A stretch of DNA of 64,000 nucleotides. Origin: Candidatus Nitrohelix vancouverensis. GTDB lineage: Bacteria; Nitrospinota; Nitrospinia; Nitrospinales; VA-1. The notes under the pieces are model-generated. The model worked only from the letters and a program-made list of their open reading frames with translations. It ran no database searches and was not told where the DNA came from. The DNA lies in assembly GCA_015698305.1 (NCBI GenBank), contig CP048620.1, forward strand, positions 1,948,557-2,012,556. The letters run 5' to 3'. The position numbers and the translations under genes were made by a program. Below are positions 1 through 8,650 of the stretch, in pieces (position 1 is the stretch's first letter; each line of letters opens with the position of its first letter).

Positions 1-1301
1 AGCGCCAAAGGTTGCAGGGCCGATTCGTCGATTTCGGCGTCGCCTTCCGGGTAAAAAGGAACCGAGTAATAAATTTTGACCGGGTCGACCGTCGGCGGAA
101 AACCGTTGAAAAACCATTTCCATGAGAACGGGTAGCGCGGCGATTTGAGAGGCAGATCGGGGTCCGGCAGGATTTTCCAGAGCGCGTTGAACGGAATTTC
201 CCGAGCCAGTTCAATGTCGATCATTTTGAAACTGCTGGTGCTGATATGCAATTCTCGCTGGCACAAAGGCTTGGCGCCGCGTTTGGGATTCACAAAAGGA
301 ATCGCGCTCGTGTTCTTCAGGTCGGTGACTTTGAAGAGATGCCCTTCTTGTACGGTCAGGCAGATTTCATTGGTCTCGTCAAAATAGCGCCAGGGCGGAT
401 GCGGTCGCGCCGTCCACTCGATTTCGTGAGAGCGGTTGGGGTCCATGAAGACCGGGAAAATCTTTTCTCCTTTGGGACCTTCCGGGCTGAAAAATGCAGA
501 GAAGATATTGAATGCGCCTTTGGAGGGGTAGGTCGGCAGTCCCCGGTAACGAAGCGGAGGCAATTCCTTCTCGCGCGACTGGTCGTCGTGTAGGCCCCAG
601 ACAAATTCAAACACCGCGCCGCCCGAGCCGGGAAGCGTTGACTGGAACAATTCCACGACGGGAATCAGATCGAGGTCCTCCCAGTTGACGGAGAACATGA
701 AGCTGACGAAAATCGTTTTGCTGAAATCGCCGTCGACCAGAGCGTAGAGACCGTCCTTGACCAGTTCGATATTGTATTTGCCATCGCCCTGATGCGTCAG
801 TCGGTCGTCGGTATAGAAATATTTCACCTCAGAGAACGGCACGCGCCAGGCCTCAGCGGCTTTTTCGCGCAGGTCGTCGAGAGTCAGTTGCTCCCATCCC
901 TCCTGCCCGCTGATATCGATTTGAGATTTGAAAGACCGCGCTTTGGGTTTGATGCCCACCCATTGCTTGCAGTCGAGTTGCATGCGAACCAGCTTGAGGC
1001 ATGCGGCTCCTGAAGTCGCATTCGCTTCCCATTCGGCTTCATGAAGCGGGGTTCCCAGCGGGTCAGAGAATAAAAAACGGCGACCCAGCCTGTTATAAAA
1101 CACCAAGTGACCTGTGCCGTATCGTTTGATGCGAATCGCGCCTAGATTTCCTTCCTCGCCCCAGTATTCCCCATCCGCTTTCTTTTCCATTTTCAGGCTG
1201 GGGATCAGGCGCTGGAGTTCTGCCACTTCCTCGATGTTGGTCGGGAAGCGGATGGCGTCCGGGTGATTTAATGCTGTTAAGAATGTGTCTTCAATATTCA
1301 C
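1..1301 (-). CDS. Unassigned protein, C-terminus cut by window edge
   Basis: The minus strand is open for 433 codons from a GTG at 1301 to the window edge, with no stop. An AGGGG lies about seven bases before the GTG, and no in-frame ATG is seen just upstream. The product starts MNIEDTFLTALNHPD. It is soluble in appearance, with no signal peptide or membrane segment, and is rich in Trp, Phe and Pro, alternating strand-like stretches with polar loops. I recognise no family. The smaller frames on the plus strand here are shadows. It is divergent from the TPR gene at 1578, so the two may share a control region. Confidence 0.8.
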   Translation of the reverse strand, partial: MNIEDTFLTALNHPDAIRFPTNIEEVAELQRLIPSLKMEKKADGEYWGEEGNLGAIRIKRYGTGHLVFYNRLGRRFLFSDPLGTPLHEAEWEANATSGAACLKLVRMQLDCKQWVGIKPKARSFKSQIDISGQEGWEQLTLDDLREKAAEAWRVPFSEVKYFYTDDRLTHQGDGKYNIELVKDGLYALVDGDFSKTIFVSFMFSVNWEDLDLIPVVELFQSTLPGSGGAVFEFVWGLHDDQSREKELPPLRYRGLPTYPSKGAFNIFSAFFSPEGPKGEKIFPVFMDPNRSHEIEWTARPHPPWRYFDETNEICLTVQEGHLFKVTDLKNTSAIPFVNPKRGAKPLCQRELHISTSSFKMIDIELAREIPFNALWKILPDPDLPLKSPRYPFSWKWFFNGFPPTVDPVKIYYSVPFYPEGDAEIDESALQPLA

Positions 1302-1423
1302 AGAGAACCCCTGGATAAAAATAGAAAGGGGAAATTATAAGAGGGAAACTTCGAGTCTGTCAATGAACCGATTGTCTCATCGTAGAATTGATTTGAAGCG
1401 GCGGAGTCAATTCAAGGGGGTTG

Positions 1424-1452
1424 TTGACTCGAATCATCGAAACCACTATAAT
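1424..1452 (+). promoter_or_regulatory. Sigma-70-type promoter for the TPR gene
   Basis: TTGACT (1424-1429), a 17-base spacer and a perfect TATAAT (1447-1452). It faces the TPR gene, giving a leader of roughly 120 bases. Prediction only. Confidence 0.6.
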
Positions 1453-1577
1453 TCCAATCTCATCCGATTAGAGCTTTTCAATTCTAATTTAATCATCCGT
1501 GCCGGGTCGGAGCGCACCGATAGTCGATCGCTGGCCGTCCCGCATTACACACAATTAAATAGAACTGGTTCGCGAAT

Positions 1578-4181
1578 ATGGCAGAAGGTAGAAAGTTCGA
1601 AAAACTGGGTTACGAAAGTCTGAAGAAAAACGATATTCCCGGCGCCCGCGCCAATTTTGAAAAAGCGCTCGATATCATGCGCAAGGAAGGCGACGACGTG
1701 GGGCAAGCCTATGTGCTCGGCAATCTTGGCAATATCAGTTTTCAAAGCCGTCAATTGGAACAGGCAGAGACCCTGTATTCTGAATCCCTCGGTTTGATGG
1801 AAAAATTGAAGGACGGCCGGGGTATTGAAAGCTCGCTGGGCAATCTGGGAAGCATCTTTTTCTATAAGGGCGAATTGGATCAGGCGGTTCAGTATTACGA
1901 ACGCGCGCTCAATTTGATGAAGGACGCCAAAGACCCGGTAGGCCAGGGCATCTATAACGAATACCTCGGCAACGTGTTCCTCAAAAAAGAGGAAGTCAAC
2001 CGGGCCGAAGAATATTATGTGACGGCGCGCCAACTGCTCAACGATGACAATCAAAAAGAAAAACTCAAACGCATCGACGAGATCATTGAGACGCTGAAAA
2101 AGCATCCGAAGTACGTCGACAGTCGGGAAGATATCCTGTGGACGGAAGCGGAAAAGCTGGAAGGCGAGGGCAAGGATAAAGAGGCGCTGAAAAAGTATCA
2201 GGAACTGGAAGAGATGTTTTTCGAATCGCACCGATACGAAAAAGCGGAAAAGACGATACGCAAAACGGCGGAAATTTATGAACGCCAGAAAGATCGTTAT
2301 TCCGCAGGCGTTTGTTTTGGCAACCTCTCCGCATTGTTACTGCAACAGGGCTTCAAGGGAGACTCGGCAAAGCTCGATCAGGCGGAAACCGCCTGCCTCA
2401 AAGCGCTCGAATTTGTTGAACAGGACAAGGACCTGCGCCGTTATTCCTACCTGGTGGGCAGTCTCGGTAGCATCTATCTGCATAAAAAGAATCTTGAAAA
2501 GGCGACGGATTATTTCAATCAGTCCCTGCCATTGATGGAGAAAATAGGCGACACGGAAGGTTTGGCCCGAAGCCACGCCAACCTCGGCGATGTGAAGAGC
2601 TTGCAGAACGATTGGGACGGCGCCTTGAACTATCATCAAAAAGCGCTGGCCATGATGGAAGAGTCCAAGAATGATAAAAACATTGCGCAACAATGCGAAG
2701 TTCTTGGCGATGTCTTCATGAAGAAGCGCGATCTGGCCAATGCGGAAGCCTGCTACATGCGATCCAGCTCCTTGTATGAGGCGGTCAACGACCAGACCAA
2801 TCATCTCATCGTGCAGGACAAACTGGTTTATATCATGCGTCAGCCGGAATATCTCGAACGGCGTCGCGAAGAACTCGTTAAGGAACTGGCCAGCGACAGC
2901 GCGAAAAACGACGATGAAAAACGATTGCACCTGCTGGACGAATTGGGAAACCTCAACATTCTCTCCAACAGCCCGGAAAAAGCCGTCGAGTGCATGACCG
3001 AAGTTCTCAAGTTGAAGGAGAAAAAGCAGGACAAGCCCGGTCTGGCGGAAACGCATACCGGTCTCGGCAATCTTTATATGGGAATGAATTTCCCCCAGCA
3101 GTCGGAAGAGCATTTCGCAAAAGCGATCGAGATCAAGGAAGCTCAGGGGAAAGAAGAAGCGCTCGACAGCGAATTGTATTCCAACCACGGCATCGTCTTG
3201 CTCATGCAGGGTCGCGTCGACCTGGCGGATAAATCACTGAAAAAATCCTTGAAGATCAATAAAAAGGCGGGCAACGAAGCGGGAATGGCGCAGGATTATC
3301 AGAATCTGGGGAATTTGAGCCTGCAAAAAACCGATTGGGTTGGCGCGGAACAAAACTACCTGAAATCTCTCGAAATCAACAAAAGCCTCGACAATAAATG
3401 GGGCATGGCCGAGGATAACCGCAATCAGTGCAATCTCTACATCAAGAAAGAAGATTGGACTCGGGCTTTAAAATATGCCGAGCAGGCCCTTGAAATTTCC
3501 AGCACGCTGGACAATATTAAAGAGACTTGCCAGGATTGCAGAACTCTGGCGCAAATCTATTCAGAGAAAAAAGATCGACCGAAACAGGAAGAGTATTTTC
3601 TCAAGGCCTATGAGTTATCGCAAAAATTAAATGAACCCGCAGAGATTTGCATTGATCTGAGGAACCTGGGCGCCTATTATCTCGAACGAGGCTATCGCGA
3701 AAAAGCGGAAGAAAAATTCAAAGCTTCTTTTGATTTGTCCACCGAGATGCAGGATAAAAAGGAAATTGCCGAAGATTACCGCAACCTGGGTAATCTCGAG
3801 TTTTACAACGGCAATCGACCCGAGGCTGAACGGAAATATCTGGAAGCCTTGAAATTGACTCTGGAGATCGACGATAAAACCGGAGCGGGCAAGGATTACA
3901 CTTACCTCGGTAATTTACAGTTCAAGGAAGGTCGCTTTGAGAAGGCGGAAGAGTATTTTGACAAGGCCATCGCAAAATTCACCGAGGCTAATAATTGGCC
4001 GAGTCTGATTCAATTGCAATTGACTGTGGCGCGGATGCAGGTGGTGGTCGCGCGAAAAGACGAAGCGGATAAGTATCTGGATATGGCCCGTGAGCTTGCA
4101 CGGCAGATGAACGACCCGGAAGAGCTTTTGAAAGCGATTGCGGAAATCACTAAAATGAAAGAGGAAATCGATCAACGTTAA
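1578..4181 (+). CDS. Giant tetratricopeptide-repeat protein
   Basis: The 867-residue protein is TPR units almost end to end. Recurrent blocks such as LGNLGNIS, YLGNVFLKK, YRNLGNLEF and YTYLGNLQF recur about every 40 residues. There is no signal peptide or membrane segment, so it should be cytoplasmic. TPR solenoids are protein-binding scaffolds; the partner cannot be read from sequence. The ATG has only a weak ribosome site. It has its own promoter and no close neighbour on the same strand, so it looks monocistronic. The repeat spacing (LGN at the start of helix A) resembles the LGN/Rapsyn-like TPR class, which is a resemblance and not an assignment. Confidence 0.9.
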   Translation: MAEGRKFEKLGYESLKKNDIPGARANFEKALDIMRKEGDDVGQAYVLGNLGNISFQSRQLEQAETLYSESLGLMEKLKDGRGIESSLGNLGSIFFYKGELDQAVQYYERALNLMKDAKDPVGQGIYNEYLGNVFLKKEEVNRAEEYYVTARQLLNDDNQKEKLKRIDEIIETLKKHPKYVDSREDILWTEAEKLEGEGKDKEALKKYQELEEMFFESHRYEKAEKTIRKTAEIYERQKDRYSAGVCFGNLSALLLQQGFKGDSAKLDQAETACLKALEFVEQDKDLRRYSYLVGSLGSIYLHKKNLEKATDYFNQSLPLMEKIGDTEGLARSHANLGDVKSLQNDWDGALNYHQKALAMMEESKNDKNIAQQCEVLGDVFMKKRDLANAEACYMRSSSLYEAVNDQTNHLIVQDKLVYIMRQPEYLERRREELVKELASDSAKNDDEKRLHLLDELGNLNILSNSPEKAVECMTEVLKLKEKKQDKPGLAETHTGLGNLYMGMNFPQQSEEHFAKAIEIKEAQGKEEALDSELYSNHGIVLLMQGRVDLADKSLKKSLKINKKAGNEAGMAQDYQNLGNLSLQKTDWVGAEQNYLKSLEINKSLDNKWGMAEDNRNQCNLYIKKEDWTRALKYAEQALEISSTLDNIKETCQDCRTLAQIYSEKKDRPKQEEYFLKAYELSQKLNEPAEICIDLRNLGAYYLERGYREKAEEKFKASFDLSTEMQDKKEIAEDYRNLGNLEFYNGNRPEAERKYLEALKLTLEIDDKTGAGKDYTYLGNLQFKEGRFEKAEEYFDKAIAKFTEANNWPSLIQLQLTVARMQVVVARKDEADKYLDMARELARQMNDPEELLKAIAEITKMKEEIDQR

Positions 4182-4518
4182 AATTTGCGAGGCGATTTTT
4201 CCTGTCTCGCAAACGAACTCGAATTAAGTTTGACGGTTTGATTCATATAAGTATGTAATAAATCAACATTTAATATCCGGAAAGGACCTGCGAAACTTGT
4301 TTGCCTAGTTGAAAATAAAGGGCTTATTTGATTTTTGATTCCAGATGTCATTTTTTGCTGAAAAGCATTGAAAAACTATATGGGTATTCCCGGATTCAGC
4401 TGTGGAATATTCCCTTGACAACTGGTAGGAAAGTACCTATAAACCATATTATCTATGCGAAAAAGTAAAACGGGAGAGCCTTTTTTCTTCCAATTATCAA
4501 AGCGCAGGTAGATCTAGA
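4182..4518. other. Intergenic control region before the HExxH gene
   Basis: No gene seen. It holds a stem-loop at 4185-4212 (TTGCGAG/CTCGCAA, no T-run), which may mark the end of the TPR transcript. It also holds two direct TATTCCC boxes, ending at 4391 and 4414, next to the promoter at 4415. Confidence 0.5.
4415..4443 (+). promoter_or_regulatory. Sigma-70-type promoter with upstream direct repeat
   Basis: TTGACA (4415-4420), a 17-base spacer and TATAAA (4438-4443). Two TATTCCC boxes about 23 bases apart end immediately upstream of the -35 box, and the inner one forms the palindrome GGAATATTCC (4404-4413). The placement suits an activator or repressor site. Confidence 0.6.
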
Positions 4519-5733
4519 ATGAAAATTTCCTTTAGCCCCCAATTGATGGAAGAAGCCGTTTTTCGGCATCTAAACCATCTGGAACGCTCGGGTTATCGTT
4601 CTGAGTACGACGAATACCACTCCCTTGCAGATCCTATCTATGAACTTCCCGAAGACGACCGGGAAGCCGCCTTTGAAAAAGTAAATAAAATATTCTTTGT
4701 TGAACGTCTCAAACTCAGCGACCATGTGCTAAGAGCCTTGGAAGCCTGTGGTTTGATCCCCAAACGCAAGCGCACCCGCCGCCGCATTGAAACCGCCGTC
4801 AACCCCTTGGCCCCACGACTGGTCGAGGCGGATGAAGAGTCTCCTGATACGGAAGACGACGATGAAACCTCGGAAACGAATGCCGAAACGGCCGATTCCG
4901 AAACCGCGCAGGAAATAGAAGCCGTAGAATCCACCGATTATGATCCCAATCAAGACGCCCAGGCGGTAGAACAAAACGAAGACGAAATCGCCTATGATCT
5001 CGCCCGGGAATTCGAAGAAAGAATCAAAGAGGTCATGGTCAAGCGCGCCATTAACAAGGTCGACGAAGGCTCGAACGTGCTCAACCGTATCTCGGGTATG
5101 CCGCTGATTGAGCTACGCGTTCTGGCCAGCCGTTTCTCCAACCCGGAAGAAGTGAAAGACCTCGGCGCCTTCCTGATTCACGAGTTCATGCACGCCAAGG
5201 ACATGGTGGATCCGGAATTCGACTACGAAGACGCGTTCATTCCCGGCAACCCGTCGGTGAAAAACCTGATTACGGCGCGTTTCCGACTTTTGTGGAACGT
5301 TTATGTTGATTCGCGACTCGATCGCATGGGCGTCATTTCGGTGATGCCGCGAGAAGCCCGTTTCCGCGAATTTGATAACTTTTACCGAAAAATCCCGGAG
5401 AAACAGAGGCGCGGAATTTTTGAAGGCGTCTGGCGTACGGAAATGTTCACTCATGAAGAGTTGTTGTCCATGGCCACCGACCTGGAAACGCTCATGAGCA
5501 AATACATTGACGATGCGGATTTCAGCGAAGAAGAACGCGAGTACATCCATTTGCAGGGCGCGCCTTGTCCCTTGTGCAAATTCCCGACTTACAACTGGGT
5601 GGATGATCCGGAAAGTATTTGTGACGAGATGGTTATTGAAGCGATACAAATTGATTTCCCTGATTGGGAAAGCAAAGATGGAGCCTGCGATCGATGCGTC
5701 GAAGTTTATGAGCTTCGCGCTGGCGTGGGTTGA
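4519..5733 (+). CDS. Putative zinc metalloprotein with HExxH motif and CxxC pairs
   Basis: The 404-residue soluble protein has three parts. Residues 1-95 are helical. About 95-155 is a strongly acidic linker. About 165-404 is a conserved-looking domain with H221-E-F-M-H225, a zincin-type HExxH. About 30 residues later comes LWNVYVDSRLDRMG, which recalls the N-x-x-x-D helix of some VWA-associated metallopeptidase-like domains. CPLC (350-353) and CDRC (390-393) could form a zinc ribbon. Proteolytic activity is inferred only from the motif, and the third zinc ligand is not obvious. The gene lies immediately upstream of nxrB on the same strand, but a hairpin and a separate promoter lie between them. 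Confidence 0.75.
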   Translation: MKISFSPQLMEEAVFRHLNHLERSGYRSEYDEYHSLADPIYELPEDDREAAFEKVNKIFFVERLKLSDHVLRALEACGLIPKRKRTRRRIETAVNPLAPRLVEADEESPDTEDDDETSETNAETADSETAQEIEAVESTDYDPNQDAQAVEQNEDEIAYDLAREFEERIKEVMVKRAINKVDEGSNVLNRISGMPLIELRVLASRFSNPEEVKDLGAFLIHEFMHAKDMVDPEFDYEDAFIPGNPSVKNLITARFRLLWNVYVDSRLDRMGVISVMPREARFREFDNFYRKIPEKQRRGIFEGVWRTEMFTHEELLSMATDLETLMSKYIDDADFSEEEREYIHLQGAPCPLCKFPTYNWVDDPESICDEMVIEAIQIDFPDWESKDGACDRCVEVYELRAGVG

Positions 5734-5774
5734 GTTTTAATTTCTAACCTCTTTAAAAGGAGACTGAGCGGATT

Positions 5775-5813
5775 AACACTTTCTTATTTTTTAAATAAGA
5801 GGAGAAAAGTGTT
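5775..5813 (+). promoter_or_regulatory. Long stem-loop upstream of nxrB
   Basis: Outer arms AACACTTT/AAAGTGTT and inner arms CTTATTT/AAATAAG form a two-part stem with a TTT loop and a one-sided purine bulge (AGGAGA). There is no T-run directly after it. It may protect or end the upstream mRNA, or be a leader element if transcription continues into nxrB. Confidence 0.5.
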
Positions 5814-5912
5814 GGGAATGAAGGCGGTTTACCGCTTTTGATGCTTGGGGAAAGTTAGAAAAACAAAGTTATAGTTTATTGCGCTTGACGGGAGGGACCG
5901 GCTAAAACTGTC

Positions 5913-5941
5913 TGGAGAGCTCGACCAAAAAGCGTTATAAT
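5913..5941 (+). promoter_or_regulatory. Candidate nxrB promoter
   Basis: TGGAGA (5913-5918, 4 of 6 to TTGACA), a 17-base spacer and a perfect TATAAT (5936-5941). The start point would be about 30 bases before the nxrB ATG. Confidence 0.5.
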
Positions 5942-5976
5942 AAACTAACCTTAAACAAGTTTTGGGAGGATGTCAG

Positions 5977-7254
5977 ATGCCCGAAGTCTATAACTGGCAG
6001 TTAGGTCGCAAAGCGACGTATGTCTACGAAGAGAAACATCCGAAAGAACAGTTCACCTTCGTATTCAACACGAACCGCTGTATTGCGTGCCAAACCTGCA
6101 CAATGGCTCATAAGTCAACCTGGACCTTCTCGAAGGGTCAGGAGTACATGTGGTGGAACAACGTAGAAACGAAGCCTTACGGCGGTTACCCGCAGTTTTG
6201 GGATTGGAAGATCCTGAAGATGCTGGAGCAGTCGAATCCGGGTCAGAACGTATGGAACGTACGTAAGACGTCTAACAAGGCGATCCACGGCGTTTATGAA
6301 GGCGTAACGATTTTCGAAGCGCCGGCAAAAATCGGTCTGAACCAGCAGGCGATCGGTTACGTACCGACAGACGAAGAATGGCGATTCCCGAACTTCGGCG
6401 AAGACACCGCACATGGACGAGAGTTCACGCAATCGCGTGAAGGAACGTTCGGCGGCGACAACGGCACGAAGTCGGTATTGCCTGAGCATAAAATCTGGTT
6501 TTTCTACCTGCAGAGAATCTGTAATCACTGCACGTATCCGGGCTGTCTGGCCGCTTGTCCGCGTAAAGCGATCTACAAGCGTCAGGAAGACGGTATCGTA
6601 TTGATCGACCAGAGCCGCTGCCGCGGTTACAAGAAGTGCGTAGAGCAGTGTCCTTACAAGAAGCCGATGTTCCGAGGCACGACGCGTATTTCTGAAAAAT
6701 GTATCGCTTGTTACCCGCGCATCGAAGGTCTTGACCCGCTGACGGAAGGCGACCAGATGGAGACGCGTTGTATGGCGGCTTGCGTAGGCAAGATTCGTCT
6801 TCAGGGTCTGGTGAAAATCGGCAGCAATGGCGAGTGGGCGCATGATCCGGATAATCCACAGTATTATCTGATCCGCGACCGCAAAGTTGCGTTGCCGTTG
6901 TACCCGCAACTGGGCACGGAGCCGAACGGATATTATATTCCGTCGCGTCACGTCCCGCGCGCGTACTCGCAACAGATGTTTGGTCCGGGTGTGGATCATT
7001 CCATCGACCAGTACATGGTGCCGGATCGAGACCTGTTGGGCGTATTGCAGTTGTTCCGCACGACGCAGAGAATCATCTTCAAATGGAAACGTGAGCCAGG
7101 TCCGAAAATTTTCGAGACGAACGTTCATGGCAAGAAGTTTGAGATGTTCAACGACACGGTCATCGGGTTCAACAGGAAGGGCAAAGAAATCATCCGCGTT
7201 ACGGTTGAAGAGCCTTTCTATGTACGACCTGAAGAAAACGTCGGCGCCTTCTAA
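5977..7254 (+). CDS. nxrB: Nitrite oxidoreductase beta subunit (iron-sulfur)
   Basis: This is the electron-transfer subunit of nitrite oxidoreductase, a type II DMSO-reductase-family enzyme that oxidises nitrite to nitrate; it passes electrons from the molybdenum subunit. It has 425 residues, starting at ATG 5977 six bases after GGGAGGA (a TTG at 5962 is in frame but lies before the ribosome site). Four Cys groups are visible: C35/38/41, C182/185/190/194, C215/221/225 and C242/245 with C265/269. In CRGYKKC the Tyr sits where NarH has Trp, so three [4Fe-4S] and one [3Fe-4S] cluster are expected. There is no Tat signal; in this family it is thought to be exported with NxrA. No nxrA or nxrC is in the window. 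A chaperone gene follows. Confidence 0.96.
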   Translation: MPEVYNWQLGRKATYVYEEKHPKEQFTFVFNTNRCIACQTCTMAHKSTWTFSKGQEYMWWNNVETKPYGGYPQFWDWKILKMLEQSNPGQNVWNVRKTSNKAIHGVYEGVTIFEAPAKIGLNQQAIGYVPTDEEWRFPNFGEDTAHGREFTQSREGTFGGDNGTKSVLPEHKIWFFYLQRICNHCTYPGCLAACPRKAIYKRQEDGIVLIDQSRCRGYKKCVEQCPYKKPMFRGTTRISEKCIACYPRIEGLDPLTEGDQMETRCMAACVGKIRLQGLVKIGSNGEWAHDPDNPQYYLIRDRKVALPLYPQLGTEPNGYYIPSRHVPRAYSQQMFGPGVDHSIDQYMVPDRDLLGVLQLFRTTQRIIFKWKREPGPKIFETNVHGKKFEMFNDTVIGFNRKGKEIIRVTVEEPFYVRPEENVGAF

Positions 7255-7306
7255 GGAACCGCAGAGACGTTTTTGATCGTATAACACGAGAACCAAACGG
7301 ATCATC

Positions 7307-7333
7307 CCCTGCGCGGCAAAAAGCCGCGCAGGG
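7307..7333 (+). promoter_or_regulatory. Intercistronic stem-loop between nxrB and the chaperone gene
   Basis: A perfect 11-base-pair GC-rich stem (CCCTGCGCGGC/GCCGCGCAGGG) closes on a loop of five A. No T-run follows, so it is more likely an mRNA 3'-end stabiliser or partial stop than a full terminator. It would let nxrB mRNA exceed chaperone mRNA. Confidence 0.65.
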
Positions 7334-7367
7334 TGATACCGAAATCTTGCTGGAATGGAGATACAGA

Positions 7368-8189
7368 ATGGGCGAAGCTACACAAGTAACGGATCAGATG
7401 CTTGCAAAGTTCGGTTCTTCCGGATCGCTGGAAGAGCTGAAAGAAGAGAGGATCTCTTTGAACCTGGCCAGAGGCCGAATTTACGACATTCTTTCTCATG
7501 GTTTTAGTTATCCGTGGAATCGAAAATTTTTCAGGCCGAAGTCCTTGCTTGAACCTATGGATGTCGTTCTGCTGGGTGAAGAGGATTGGAAAAGCTTGAA
7601 AGGGATTGTGGATGGTTATGCCAATTATCTGCCCAGCATGACAATCAAGCAGGTGCAAAGCGAGTACATCAATGTCTTTGGACATGCGGTCTCCATGGAA
7701 TGTCCGCCTTATGAAATGCAGTATGGCACCGAGGGCGGAATTCAGTCCCAGACGGACGTATTGATTCAATTGGGCGGTTTTTACGAAACCTTCGGATTTG
7801 AAATGCCGAGAAACCGTTCCAAGGAGCGTGTGGATCACATTTCAAATGAGTTGGCCTTCATGTCTTATATGTGTTTCCGAATGGCCTACGGCGTGCAAAA
7901 TGATCACGATGAAAGAAAAATCGGCGTTTTGCAAAGCGGCATGAAAAAATTCATTCGAAATCATGTGGGACGCTGGCTTCCATTATTTTGTATTTTTGCC
8001 GCCAGAAAAGCGGAACGCGGACTTTACAGGGATCTGGTTGAGATTCTCGCTCTTTTCATCAAAAATGAAGTCGGTTTGCTGGACGTTAAACCGGTTACCG
8101 TTGAAGAGCCTGAGTACCGCTCCATGTCTTACAGCATGGAAAATGATTTGATCGCCAACGCTCCTGCTGAGTGTGAGCCGCGAAGTTAA
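7368..8189 (+). CDS. TorD/NarJ-family chaperone for nitrite oxidoreductase
   Basis: This 273-residue all-helical protein belongs to the TorD/DmsD/NarJ chaperones, which bind molybdo-enzyme catalytic subunits, help cofactor insertion and hold back export. The family signature is seen in ECPPYEMQYG and ERVDHISNELAFMSY. The ATG at 7368 follows GGAG by seven bases and is preferred to an in-frame TTG at 7347. Its place 113 bases after nxrB suggests that NxrA is its client, although nxrA is not in this window. That assignment is by context. Confidence 0.88.
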   Translation: MGEATQVTDQMLAKFGSSGSLEELKEERISLNLARGRIYDILSHGFSYPWNRKFFRPKSLLEPMDVVLLGEEDWKSLKGIVDGYANYLPSMTIKQVQSEYINVFGHAVSMECPPYEMQYGTEGGIQSQTDVLIQLGGFYETFGFEMPRNRSKERVDHISNELAFMSYMCFRMAYGVQNDHDERKIGVLQSGMKKFIRNHVGRWLPLFCIFAARKAERGLYRDLVEILALFIKNEVGLLDVKPVTVEEPEYRSMSYSMENDLIANAPAECEPRS

Positions 8190-8650
8190 TCTGATTGCTG
8201 TGGGTCCTGAGGGTGGGCTGAGATATTTGATCCTTGGTGTTCTGTAATCAGAGTTCGTATTTGTGCAGGATGTGTGAAAGCTTCGGCTGGAGTTTAAGGC
8301 TGAATGCGGTGGCTTGGTCGGACGAATTGTTCGATAGGGCTTGATAAATAAGAAAAAAGTATAAATAACCCAGGAGAAAACCGTTGTTAACGGTAGCTTC
8401 CCTGGGTTTTTTTTGTCTTTATGAAATTTCATCCAGGGTCAAACCTGTTGTAAGTACAGGGTTTTTCTGTGAAAACATTGATTTTTCCTTGATTCCTCCC
8501 TTGAAAATCAAATGGCAGCGCTTGTATGCGCGATTTGTGTCAGGCGGTTTTTCCTCATACAATAAAACCTTAGCGTGCTTGCCAGCATCTTAATTATACA
8601 GGTCGAAGTTTTTCCTTATCGGGCGAAGTACACTCCGGAATTTTTCTTAT
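8190..8650. other. Intergenic region after the nxrB-chaperone unit
   Basis: No convincing gene. The first 180 bases are a 3' untranslated stretch leading to the terminator at 8367. The remaining 235 bases are AT-rich upstream sequence for the next gene; I found no well-spaced promoter there. Confidence 0.5.
8367..8414 (+). terminator. Rho-independent terminator of the nxrB-chaperone unit
   Basis: The outer stem AACCCAGG/CCTGGGTT encloses a second hairpin (ACCGTT/AACGGT), and the whole is followed by a run of eight T. It is a strong, nested terminator about 180 bases after the chaperone stop. Confidence 0.85.

Noticed and set aside
1545-3188. Minus-strand frames of 228 and 283 codons opposite the TPR gene
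   Set aside because: Phe/Leu/Val-rich shadow translation of a regular helical repeat; no ribosome sites, and the TPR frame is clear.
6115-7305. A 396-codon minus-strand frame opposite nxrB
   Set aside because: Mirror of a strongly biased coding sequence; NxrB motifs on the plus strand settle it.
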